Shown here: piece after piece, positions 12,418-23,409 of the stretch
Numbering within the stretch: position 1 is the first letter of the stretch
Layout of the letters: every line of letters begins with the position of its first letter
Source: Actinomucor elegans
Lineage: Eukaryota > Mucoromycota > Mucoromycetes > Mucorales > Mucoraceae
Direction of reading: 5' to 3'
NCBI GenBank assembly: GCA_026027325.1
Contig: JAMSLZ010000008.1
Coordinates: 1,426,001 to 1,490,000, forward strand
Length of the DNA stretch: 64,000 nucleotides
Translations under genes and position numbers: made by a program
The notes under the pieces: model-generated
Databases searched by the model: none
What the model saw: only the letters and a program-made list of their open reading frames with translations
Told to the model about the DNA's origin: nothing

Positions 12418-13735
12418 TTAGATGAATAGAAGACTGAACGCGTGGCTAGAGCAAGAATCCCATATAATTATGAAGAGTAAATGATTTGTTGTGCCCTCCA
12501 AACTTTTGGGAGTCTCAACAAATTGAACAGGAATACCATCAAGTTCAATGAAACTATGTTCAAAAGGGATAGCGAAGGCCTGAAAAAGCACAAAAAACTT
12601 TCTAGTGAAAACAGCAGCCCCCTTAGGGTCATGAGTCAATGTATTCATCAAGTTAATACTTGCAACAATCGATAGAATAACTGGATACTGCTGCTATGTT
12701 TAGGAGCGACAAAAAGTTCCTTAGCCTGCTCTTTCAAGAATTATCGAGATTCCAACTTGTTCATTGGAACAAGAAGCTTTTTCTTAATATGGAAACATCT
12801 GACACTTTTAAGTGGTAATCTTCATCATCCAGGATATAAGCAAAGTTCTTTCAAAAGTATACGCTAAAATCAGGAAAAAATATTGAAAAGTTCAATAAAC
12901 TCATCGCTTCATTCCGCAAGCAGTTATATTCAAATGCTAGATTATGTTCTAACTTGATTTTTTCATTTTAGCCAATTCAATATCTAGATTTATCCAGTGC
13001 AACTTTCATTTCTTGCTTGAGCAAAGATAATAAGGTGATAATGAGACTGTGAAACTGCATCTTGATATTTCCCATAAAATCCTTGTTTGGCACAACGACA
13101 AAAGAAGAGATAACGATTACCTAATTAAGTTTGACTGTGTATGTAGAAGAACGAATGGATAACACTTTTGTGACATACAGAGAATCGTATGCTTTCGTGC
13201 AGCTAAAAAAAAAAATTTAAGGCTCTGTTTTAACAAGAGATTGTGACAAAAATGAAGTACTGCCTGTTGCATAAAGCTTTTTGAAACGCTTGTAGTATTA
13301 TAGCAAGTACGACGAGCTTCATGAGTGAAAATTTTCACCAACTGATCACTGAATGCATATTTCAGTTCGTTGAGAAATGCAAGCAATATATTATGGAACT
13401 GAAAAATGTCTTTGAGGGGCTCGCTGCTGCTTCATTAACTGACGGAGTAAACATTTCTCGTGCCAATATCTATAGCGTGATAAACGCTTCCAATATTGCT
13501 CGAAATTTGCTTGATAAATAATGTCCGTAATTACTATCACATGTATTCTGATGAACGTGAAGCTATTCCTCTTTCTGGTTTTATCGATGGCGGTCCATCG
13601 TGCAATAATTCTAAGATTCACAACATTAATTTTGTATCTGAGCCTTGTTATCGCTATCAAATAAACCATATGAAAAAGGATGCCAATGTTCTAAATACTA
13701 TTGGTCTGATTCGTACAAGGAATCAGTAGGAAGAC
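12418..13735. pseudogene. Possible decayed coding relic, family unknown
   Basis: Several adjacent open stretches with protein-like composition lie close together but are broken by stops and frame changes. They are a minus-strand 77-codon frame at 12418-12651, a plus-strand frame at 13321-13521 and an overlapping plus frame at 13496-13729 (contains HMYSDEREAIPLSGFIDGG). I do not recognise the family. Chance open frames in AT-rich DNA usually lack such mixed composition, so an old mobile-element gene is a reasonable guess only. Confidence 0.3.
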
Positions 13736-14089
13736 ATTAAGTGATACGAATTGATGCAGTAGATTATTATGAGCGTGTACTTATTATTAAATACGACATA
13801 AACCTTGAATCGATCAAAGAATATAGAAATGTTAAAACTACTCAAATTTTCATTTTTTTTTTTTTTATTTTTTAAAGTACGCAAACAACATCTTTCAGGC
13901 ATTGTTTAGGAATATCGAGGAGTTGAATATTTTATTATTCATTTTGGAGATGGGGTTGGTTTCATTGAACCACTAGTAGTATATGTAGTAGAAAATTACT
14001 AAATTAACGTCATTCAATGAGAAAGGAATAATGAGCATTGGAATGCGTCGAACTACCGAATTTCGAAGCCCAGCTTTTTTCGATGTCCA

Positions 14090-14760
14090 TTAAACTCACT
14101 TTGAATAACATAAATATTCAGATACACAAAAATTCATTATCAAAGTTAATAAGCAATTAAATAGCGCATTGAATGATACAAAGAGTATTATGTTTTCTAT
14201 TATTTGATGAAAAGTAGGTTTTTCTTCCATTTTTAAATGCATCTATAACACATGTATGTTTTAAAGTACATCTAGACACCCTCTTTCTATACTATCTACC
14301 TTATACATAAAATAGGCCTCTAAATGCTTTCTTTAAGATTCGCAAAAGGAAATTTAAGTTTAAGGGTATATTCTTGGGATTTTTTCTAATGTTTCATCTG
14401 ACGACTAATACTTGTTTAGAATGAATTATTGCATCTACTAGACTATTATTTGGTAAAATTCAATAGGCATGTTACATTTTAGGGATTGACTGTAAACTTC
14501 ATGCATTCTAAGTAAACTTGAGATGATGATCTATAGATCTTCCTACTGATATCAATCAAATGTCGCACCTGATTGGTATTCCATGTTGATACTGAACTGA
14601 TGCATCTACTAAAAATTTTCACTCTACCAATTACAATGAACTAATTACTATATTCTTACAGGTTATTGTTAATTATATCTATTTCATATCACAGTATGTA
14701 TAGATCTAGAGATCTTTTCGGCTAAACTCGGTCAAATGTAGCATCTGATTATTAGTTGAT
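14090..14760 (-). repeat. Dispersed repeat copy B (right-arm orientation)
   Basis: The body at 14090-14400 (blocks ATTCAGATACACA, TTTTTAAATGCAT, TTTAAGGGTATATTCTTG) aligns in order with the right arm of the fold-back element at 44650-44970. It is followed by two GATC-rich motifs (14530-14600 and 14700-14760, the second reading CTCGGTCAAATGTAGCATCTG). Strongly diverged and noncoding. Confidence 0.6.
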
Positions 14761-15081
14761 ACTTGGAATAAATTACTGTATCTAATAAAATTTCAATCTA
14801 ACGCCAATACCTTTTGTTTAATCAATGTTTCTGCGCATATTATTAACTAGTAGATATCATTGTTCCCAGCTAAATGTATCAGTAGTAGACCAAATCTTAG
14901 ATAGAACAAAAGAACTAAGGATTATCATAGAAAGAAAGAGCATATTTATTATTCGTTTATACATAGATGAATAGATAGAGAAAAAAAAAGATGGGCATAA
15001 TATGGGGGTGGGGATGATATTTTATAAACTTATTTGTACATTAGAAAAAGAAAGACAGCATAAAAACAATGATCTGAAAGT

Positions 15082-18000
15082 CTATTCCAAAACCAGGTCT
15101 GCTACAACACCAACGACTTTAGGAGGAAAGTCACGCTTCACCATTTTATCCAGAATAGCTTTGGCTTTGTCAACTTTGTTATTTTCCAGATAAGCACGAA
15201 TCATAGCCTCAAAGGTGCTTGGTTCACGAATAACACATATATGATGTTGCTTTTTATCATCCGACATAGCAGCAAAGATTTCTTCTGCCTTATCCAATCG
15301 TCCCTTCTCACCGTAGCCTCGGATAAACAGATTTTCAATATATGGAGATCCGCTCTTTTGTAACTGTGTGTCCTTTTGCATCTCTTCATAGTAAATCACT
15401 TCAGCTTTTTCCAGTGCATCGTTGCTGATTAAAGTATCAATCATGGCTTGATAGACCGCTTCATCCGGATGGATCTTGGAGCGTTTCATTTCGATGAAGA
15501 CACGCTCTGCACTTTGAACATCTCGCTGAAGAATACCATAGGAGTAGATGAGAGTAGCATAATGCGTGGCTTGAGGACGAAGACGATCACAACGTGTCAT
15601 ATCACTGAGCAGTTTGTGAGCCATAGGCATATCATAAGGAGCAATGTGGGTATAGGCTTCCATCAGGAGTTTATAGCTATGAGGCGAAGGCTTGATATGA
15701 CGGCGACGTAATTCGGAAAAGTATTCAAGCACTCGCTCACGATTGGGATGCTGGCGTACGTAGAACTGCATCATGTTATTGAAAGGCCCTACGCGAGGCT
15801 GATAAGAAGGCGAGGATAGCATTTCTCCAAACAAGCGACGTGATTGACTTTCAGAACCTGAACGCACACTAGCAGAGATAATAGCACCGTAAGTGATTGA
15901 GTTGGCAGGAACCTTAAAAAGGCGCATTTCTTCAAATAAACAGAGTGCCGAATCCAGCTTGCGTGCTTTAGCTAACTTTGAAATAATTACATTGTAAAAA
16001 AAGGTAGTAGGCTTGACATTGTGACGTTTTGCTTCATCGTATATCACAAGAGCATCGGTTGCTTCATCAGTAGCACATTTGGCGCTGCCTAGTAAAAGGC
16101 TGGCATAGCCGTTGCTATCAGGATAATGACCCATGGCTTTTATACGGTCGTAATAGACCTTGGCCTTGTCCATATCACCTTTTTGAGCATAACCAATCAA
16201 GAGACTATTAGTTGCCATATAAATAGCTTCGTCTTTGGCTTGAATATCAGGAATATCTTTGAAAGCATAGATGGAATTATTGTACATAGTAAGAGCAGTT
16301 TGAATATCACCTTGCTTGCCTGCCAGTGCAATTACATCGCGCATCACCTCAGGCGTTGGAATCAAGCCACGACAAATGATACGATCTTCAAAGATGCGGA
16401 TGGCTTCACGACAGTTGCCATTAACGACCGCCTTCAATACCTCATTAGAGATGACCTCAGATCTGGAAAGAGTAGGAGCAGTATTGGCTGTACTAGCAGA
16501 AGCAGATGCGCGAACTAGAGCTTGCTCTTGTTCTGCAGCATCTTCTTCAGCGACTTCAATAATGATATCGTCATCTTCATCATCCTTGATTGAACTTGTT
16601 GTTGTGATAACGCTTGGTGTGTTGGAGGTTGATGAAGAGAGTTGGCGTTCAAATGCGGTCTTCCAACGAGATTCAGTCTCCAAGTCTCCGCGACGTTGTA
16701 GTTGGGTAAGTATATTAGTATAAAGACCAGGAGGAGCAGTAATATTTGAAGCACGCATGTCTTGAAGGATTTGCATTATGATATCACCAAGAGTTGCAGA
16801 TAAAGCAGAAGGTTCTTCATAATTATAAACAATAAAGGCAGCATCAAACATGAGCTGGAAATCAGCAGTAGTGAGCAGGTACTGTTGATTCTTGGGCTGA
16901 TCAAAGTAAGAATCAATAAGTATCTTTGACATGGTTTCAAGAGGGATAGGAACAGCATTGTTATTGATATTGACCAAGGGCATGATGGTATGCATGGCCT
17001 GTAAGACTTGACCCACAGACTCACAATGAAGGACAGTTTCGAGGGCTCCGTTCATCAAATTGCTAAAACCTTTGGTTAAGGAACGAGGTGACATAGCTTT
17101 TTGAAGCGTATGAAGAGCGCCAATGGCTTGAGCTACTTCCTTAGCTTGAGCAAAGCTAATAATGATGCGTTCAGAAAGTACTGGGTCTGGTTCAAGATTG
17201 GCTTTTTTCATGTCCTCAATAACAGACAAAGCCTTATTGCGATCTTGATGAGTAAGACAAAGCAAAGCATAATTAGCTAGATTACCGTAAGCTTTGGTTA
17301 TATCGGTCTTTCTAAGCGCGTCATAGATACGAGTAGCGTCTTCCCATTTATCAATCTGGCAATAGGCTGAAAGAATCGGACCATAACTGCTTGCATCAGG
17401 TTGGGGATATTTAGTACCATCTTGATCGTGACCTTGAATCAATCGATCAATTAAAGCCTCTGCTTCCGACATCTGATCATGTGTGCAGTAATGGCGAATG
17501 ATGGAGTTGTACGGAATACAAGTTAATTTGATACCATTCTCAACCATCTCATGTTCTACTACGTGGAGAGCGCCTTCCAAAAGACCGCACTTGAGATGAC
17601 AATCGACCAAAGCATTAAAGATATAAGAGGTATCATGGGGACCTAGACTCTCTTTAACCTGAGTGTAGACACCGTAATAATAAAGGGCCATGTTAATGTC
17701 ACCTGCGCGACCAAACAGGTTTATCAAGGCGGCGTATGTAGCAGAGTTTGGTTTGGCCTGCACAGCAGATTGTTCCAACTGACTATAGACAAAATTGGCA
17801 TCAGAAGTATCGCCATAATGAGATAAGACACGAAGCAATTGATTAAAGATTTCCACTTCAAAAGTATTTACAGAGACACCATCAGAGACGGCGTAATGAA
17901 AAATGGCAAGAGCTTTATCCAAGTTTCCTTCAGATTCCAATAGTCCAACATCTTCATTTTCATGGCCAATACGAGCAGACTGGCGTTTGAGCATAGCTAC

Positions 18001-18596
18001 AGTCTTTTGTACTTCAACGTCTCGTTTACAAAGAGTACGAATCATGAGTACATAGGTGTAAGTATTGGGTTGAATTTGATTCTGAATCATTTCATTGTAA
18101 ACTATAACAAATTAGTATATGAAGTACAATGGTAATACATAGTATAATTACTTTTGAGCATAGTTGTTAATGGAGTTCCTTCTCTACGCAAGATAGCGTG
18201 AGACTCAAGTACTAGATTATAGGTGTGATGAGTCATTTGAACTGAGTTCTTCTTCATAGACATGAATTCATTCATAACAACGCGAATATTTCCATTTCTC
18301 TTTGCAGCCAAGATACGGTTATTGTATTCATAAGTGCTACTGGTCTTTTTTTTGTGAGGTTGATTATGTCCAGGGACACGAGGAATTGCTTCAGGTGAGC
18401 TGGGAGGTGTGAGCAAAGGCCTATCGTCTGCCATATTGTTGAATTGCTTATTGTGGTGAGGGCTCGTAGGCGATGAAGGTAGCTTTCCATGGACTCTTGC
18501 TACGAGTGGATGAGACTTTTTGTATTTGGGTTTCATAGGAGCATATTTAGTATTGATGACAAGATTCTTATCTGATGTTACTTGATTATTAATCAT
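15082..18596 (-). CDS. Pentatricopeptide repeat (PPR) protein
   Basis: There are two exons, 18152-18596 and 15082-18101, separated by a 50-nt intron, giving 1154 residues. After a basic, low-complexity N-terminus (residues 1-90) the protein is built almost wholly of about 35-residue helical pairs of PPR type, for example TYTYVLMIRTLCK, TTFFYNVIISKLAKARKLDSA, NSITYGAIISASVRSG and DEAVYQAMIDTLISNDALEKA. PPR proteins bind single-stranded RNA, usually in mitochondria, for processing, stability or translation of organelle transcripts. I see no clear mitochondrial presequence in the predicted first exon. Ser/acidic residues around 520-550 divide the array in two. Length and layout resemble fungal mitochondrial RNA-maturation PPRs, but no specific orthologue can be named. 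Confidence 0.88.
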
Positions 18597-21235
18597 TTGA
18601 AAGAAGGGAAAGATGATGACGCTAGTAACGAGAGAAAGAGGAAAAGAGAAAAGGAATACAAGTTACCCCAAATCAATTCTTTTTATACCTTTTCGGATAA
18701 TCGAGGAAAAAGTTTTTTGTTCCATCTTATCAGATTGATTTCTCCGCTCATAACATTAGGCCGCCTCTCGAAAGAATAGATCTTTTAGATCAGATAACTA
18801 ATAGGATCAATCGTTGGATTACCTCCCCCCATGTTCCATGATTTCTATGGTGATACACATTTTTTATAAAGCCTAAGACTTTGTCATTATCAGATCTTTT
18901 TTTTACCCTTACTAGACATGATTGTCAACAATAAGTACAATTCATCTTGATAAATGGATAAGTAAATCATGCAATGATCTGATAAAAAGGTGTTCGAGCC
19001 AGCTATATAAACTCAACTTCAAGGCCAATATATCGTCATGCTTCTCCTTTGATAGTCCAATATACAGTTGCATAGAATTTAATTAAATCTATTTTACCAA
19101 CTATCATACTTTTACGCTTCAAGTATACTTCTTTTGAGAAAACCCACTGGATAAAGACGTATATCAATCATTGATATTGAAACAACTGATAGAGTAACCT
19201 GCAGGGGGTCTATATACCAAATAAAGTCGTTACCATGTGAGGGTCATTTTTATACAATTCAATTTACCTTTTTCTGCCCCAGTTCCTCAAAAAGTCGCAC
19301 CAAGTTTTAGACCAGGGGACAAAGCATTTAAGAAATGAAAGAAATGTGTATAAGAAACAATTAGATTTAATCTGGCGGTTTACGTAATGAAGTAAACTAT
19401 AAGTAAATTACTAACGAAATATAGAGTATATCGAATGATGCTACTTGAAGATGCGTATATCTAATTGATAATATTTTTTTTTAGTTCCTTGGCCAATGTA
19501 ACCATTATATTCTAAAATCTGAGGCTTTACTCTGGATAGCCAATGAAACCAATACGTTTTATCAGATCCTTCTATTGATTTTTTGATCTAAAACAAAAAA
19601 ACGACAAATCTGATAAAAATAAACGTCCGGGTTCTAGTTCCTTCCCGACCCCCACCTTGTTATAATGAATAACCTCGCTCTTGCAACAGGACTCAAGAAA
19701 AAAAACATACAGCCCAGAATAATAACATTATAACTCAACTTCTTTATATTTGAATCAATAGGTCCTGTTAATTCCAACAGCAAAACTAATTTATATTAAG
19801 AGTAGCACTGTTTTATAGATAAACATAATGTCTAACCTAACAAACTGAGCCAATACAAATAACGTGGCTTTAGACAGAAACGCATGGGATGTTGCCGTTG
19901 TACATTGTCTGCGTTTAAAAAACGATATCATATCCGTAGAATGTATTTTAGCTCATAAAAACTTGCTCTTGCCATGTTGTTTTTTTCTAAATATACTATT
20001 TTTAATCGATTTGATTCTGATTCGGTATCTAGGTCCTTGAAAACACCTATGTACTTGCCATAGACAATTTATAAACAATGGCAATTAAAAGGCAATGCAT
20101 CTAGTATTCTTAGTGAGCGTTCTACGTTAACACCTAATATTTAGATAATTTTATTCATTAGATGGCTGTAATTAAGTATGTTGTCTACAACAAGCAACAA
20201 TGGTATACTTTTAACAAAAATGTTCAATTTAGGTAGCCTCTTCATTTCTCTGCTTTCCTTTATCCATATTTATTTTTCGCTGCCTTATAGATTTTACTAT
20301 TAATATAATTTGCGATCGTCTCTTGGCTCCTCTCTCAAATGCCTACACGAAGCAAGAAATAAAAAAATCTTAAAAAATGCTGAAAGCATTATTATATTTA
20401 AGTTGACAATAGTCCAAAATATACGTTTTAATCCTCAATAGATGTATAGAATAATTTTTTTTCAGTACAATAATTATAAAATGATAAAATTATTATTAAA
20501 AAGAGTTAGAACGGATCATGTATTGAGTGATTTCACTCTTTGGAACTTAACTTCACTATATACTTCTTTATGAAACTTGTACCATTCAAATTATCATTCA
20601 ATACTTAAAAAAAATATGATACAGTAGTTCAAGTCCACATTCATCAGTTTTTAAATCCTAGGTGACGCTATTTAATCACAAACTCCAATTCAGTAATCTA
20701 CAAATTAATTTCAGCGAGTCAATTACATTAGTTAGTGAAGATCCAATATAACCGCCTTGATAGCACCTATAGATAAAATTGATGAAATCAAATAGATCAA
20801 GTTTAATCAATAATAAGCAATAATGAAGCTCGAAACATAAGATATAAATAGTAGAATACATATTTTATCTTTTTTTTTTTGTAAGAATATTTTTATTGCC
20901 TTAGTAATATCTACATGTATTGTGAATGGTGTGATATGAAATAAGTGAATTTAGATATATGTGTTAGGAATTAAAAATTAGCATATAGTCCAAGAGCAAT
21001 AGTTGCAAAAAAAAAACAATAGCAGACAGAATAAGACTGAAGTATTAAAGCCAAGATTCATAGGATGATTAGAGAATAGAAGGGCTTATAGTAAAGTTTT
21101 CCGTATAGTTTTGAAGGAAACTAATAGCTGACCTACAGCTAAGTAAGAATCAAAAAATACATCATGGATAGTAAACTGCCAATGGTACCTCCAAACACTC
21201 TTTATAGCAGAAGTAAACAGATATTTAAATACAGG

Positions 21236-21780
21236 TTAGTTTAAAATATGAAAAGGAAGACGTAATGAATAAAGGTTTATCAGAACATGTTTAGGGCTAA
21301 GATGAGAGAAACTGTCTAGAGAAAAGGTACGCTGAAGAGAATATTTCCAAATCTGCCACATCCATTGACAAGTAACACACATACGATTTGTATTATGAAT
21401 TGGTTGGCTTAAATAGATTTGACAGAAGAAGTATTCGATCTTGTCTAACGAAACGGTGCATCCTCGAGTTGGTGTTGATCTTGTCTTGTACAATAATATG
21501 CCAGCCATTCTTGGCTTCAAAATCGAGCTTTGTTTCCCATAATAGGCTTCAAGAGCCTGCTGTATCCTAGAAATAGTAAATTATGTGGTAGACATTGCCG
21601 AGAGTATTGCTTTTATATGCTCTTGGCTGACAATATCATGTATTTTCAAGGTATACTTGCAGGTTGAGCTGGGTGGGGAGGATGTGATCTTTCCTAAAGG
21701 TCGAGGGTGTGCTCTGTCGGTGAGAACACATAATTTCGAGTTGAACAGGAACATTTGGGCATTTTCTCATCCTTAATTAG
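21236..21780 (-). pseudogene. Degenerate LINE-type retrotransposon 3' fragment
   Basis: Minus-strand frames interrupted by stops carry features of the C-terminal end of non-LTR retrotransposon polyproteins: a GWHIIVQDKINTNSRMHRF segment, then CVTCQWMWQIWKYSLQ, then VLINLYSLRLPFHIL. The usual order in intact LINEs is a W-x-x-hydrophobic block, a Cys-rich knuckle and a Trp-rich segment. Reading needs at least two frame changes, so this is a dead fragment. The assignment is by resemblance only. Confidence 0.45.
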
Positions 21781-22264
21781 CATTTAAATGCTTCGCAAGC
21801 GTTGATAACTTTCTTTATGCGTTTTCATCATAGGTGTACATATCCTTGATTAGGGTATGATTGTAGTAGACATTTGGTTTGATTGGGCATGGATCCAATA
21901 TAGGGAACCAAATGTCATGTATCAGTAGTTCCAGCACTATAGCAGGTAACATGTTTAATGGAGTAGCATATATTGTGTCGTACAAGTAACTCACTGTCTT
22001 GATGAAAAGAATTTTTAACAGAAATTATCAAAAAAAAAGGACGATACAACTCCAGCAAAACATTGTTTTATCTTTTTAGAGCAAGTGCTTTTTATTGACT
22101 TCTTTACAAAATGCACAACGCCAGAAAGAAAAATTAACCTTCTGTAGTTTATATTAAACATGTATATTAAAAACAGACTGTAGTAATCATATATGCTTAT
22201 GATTTTAATTTTAATTTTGAGTGTAAATCTTCAAATTCCAATTTTTCAGAAAATTAACACTGCT

Positions 22265-22320
22265 CATTCAATTAGAGGTCTCTTAAGCGACCTCGATCTC
22301 ATATCGCATCTGACCAGTGA
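22265..22320 (-). repeat. Solo GATC-rich dispersed motif
   Basis: The block GACCTCGATCTCATATCGCA followed by TCTGACCAGTGA is, on the reverse strand, a copy of the dispersed motif (TCAGATGCGAYAT...GAGATCGAGG). No repeat body was recognised beside it. Confidence 0.5.
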
Positions 22321-22533
22321 CTCATGTTCAATGTAAACAGATAATCCTAGTGAAGTGTTGATTTAAATCCAACTACTTAGTTATATCGAGTGTTTTGCTT
22401 AGGTTGGTGAATTTATACCTTCTGCAACTAAATAATCAACTCTCTGCTCTAGACAAATACATACAAATTTATTATTATTATAGTATTGATATAAATATGT
22501 GAGTGTATATATGTTAGATTACGATTAGACAGT

Positions 22534-23409
22534 TTAAAGCAAATCCTTCTTCGAAGTAAGATATTGTTCTAGGGTTTCGGGCTCTCTTCCAAGAAGAATA
22601 GGCATACTTTGTGTCACAGCAGGCTCTTCGGGATCCATTGAAACCAAGCTATAGGCGAACTTGTGAGTAAAAAAGCCCAAACTCATCATGAAGTTGTATT
22701 TCTCGAGTGCGCTGATTCTGTGGTATGTAAATTCACGGCCAGTGATCTTGGAGATAATACGTGCTTGCTCGAATGGTGTAACTGCATCACCAAGAAGTTC
22801 ATATACACAATCGCCGTGTTTCTCGATATCTTCCGTCAAGATATTTGCAGCAATACTACCTACATCATTGGGGGAAACCCAGGCTTGAGGCTTGCTACCA
22901 TCAGCAATATCGATAATTTGACCTTCGGGTGTAGGACGGAAGTAGGTAACAATATTGGACATGTATCTTCCAGGGCGGAGCACAACGAAAGCACCGCGAT
23001 TGGGGATATTGAGAATAGCTTCTTCAGCTTCAGCATGAAGAGTACCGTCATAGTTGGATCTCCAACGAGCGCCAGCAAGAAGAGTAGAAATACTAACAAT
23101 TTGTTTGACGCCTGCTTCATAAGCATAAGTGGCAATAGCTGTCTTGAACTCCTTAACCTTCTCCAATTCACCAACCAATAAGAACAGGCGAGTATGACCC
23201 TTGATACCTTCTTTCAAGTTAGTAAAGTCATTAAAATCACCTTCGACAACGTTCAAGTTCTCAGCATTAGGAAATAGTGTATTGACTTTGGTAGGATTAC
23301 GTGAATACAAAGTGATAGCTACGTTCTTGGCAAGAAGATCATTGACAACTTTAGTACCAACGTTACCAGTACCGCCAATAATGAAAATGCGTTCAGTAAT
23401 GACAGTCAT
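22534..23409 (-). CDS. NmrA-like/atypical SDR NAD(P)-binding oxidoreductase
   Basis: This is a single-exon gene of 291 residues. It begins with a Rossmann nucleotide-binding motif, IFIIGGTGNVGTKVV (GxxGxxG at residues 12-18), followed by a second strand ending in YSRNPTK, which supplies the basic residues expected for NADP(H). Further landmarks are VKQIVSIST, LRPGRYMSN and WVSPNDVGSIAANIL. This order fits the atypical short-chain dehydrogenases related to NmrA, quinone oxidoreductase 2 and triphenylmethane reductase. There is no YxxxK catalytic pair in the classical position, so it may be a reductase of this branch or a redox sensor like NmrA. Substrate unknown. A TATAAA on the minus strand lies about 55 bases upstream. 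Confidence 0.85.
   Translation of the reverse strand: MTVITERIFIIGGTGNVGTKVVNDLLAKNVAITLYSRNPTKVNTLFPNAENLNVVEGDFNDFTNLKEGIKGHTRLFLLVGELEKVKEFKTAIATYAYEAGVKQIVSISTLLAGARWRSNYDGTLHAEAEEAILNIPNRGAFVVLRPGRYMSNIVTYFRPTPEGQIIDIADGSKPQAWVSPNDVGSIAANILTEDIEKHGDCVYELLGDAVTPFEQARIISKITGREFTYHRISALEKYNFMMSLGFFTHKFAYSLVSMDPEEPAVTQSMPILLGREPETLEQYLTSKKDLL

Larger units (their letters stand above)
9886..15081. other. Gene-poor spacer with degenerate repeats and coding relics
   Basis: After the GDE1 promoter (to about 10100) I see no intact gene in 5 kb. The region contains one member of a diverged repeat pair (10940-11090), two old copies of the dispersed repeat family in opposite orientations (11340-11960 and 14090-14760), and an interrupted stretch that reads like decayed coding sequence (12420-13730). 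The rest is AT-rich and unrecognised. Confidence 0.6.
18597..22533. other. Gene-free spacer with a LINE relic and a solo repeat motif
   Basis: No intact gene was found in nearly 4 kb. The sequence is AT-rich with poly-T and poly-A tracts. Recognisable content is the minus-strand LINE-like relic at 21236-21780 and a solo copy of the GATC-rich repeat motif at 22265-22320. The 5' end (18597-18800) presumably holds the promoter of the PPR gene. Confidence 0.6.

Noticed and set aside
22663..23181. 172-codon plus-strand frame opposite the NmrA-like gene
   Set aside because: Antisense shadow. The minus-strand product has a clear Rossmann motif, while this frame has none.
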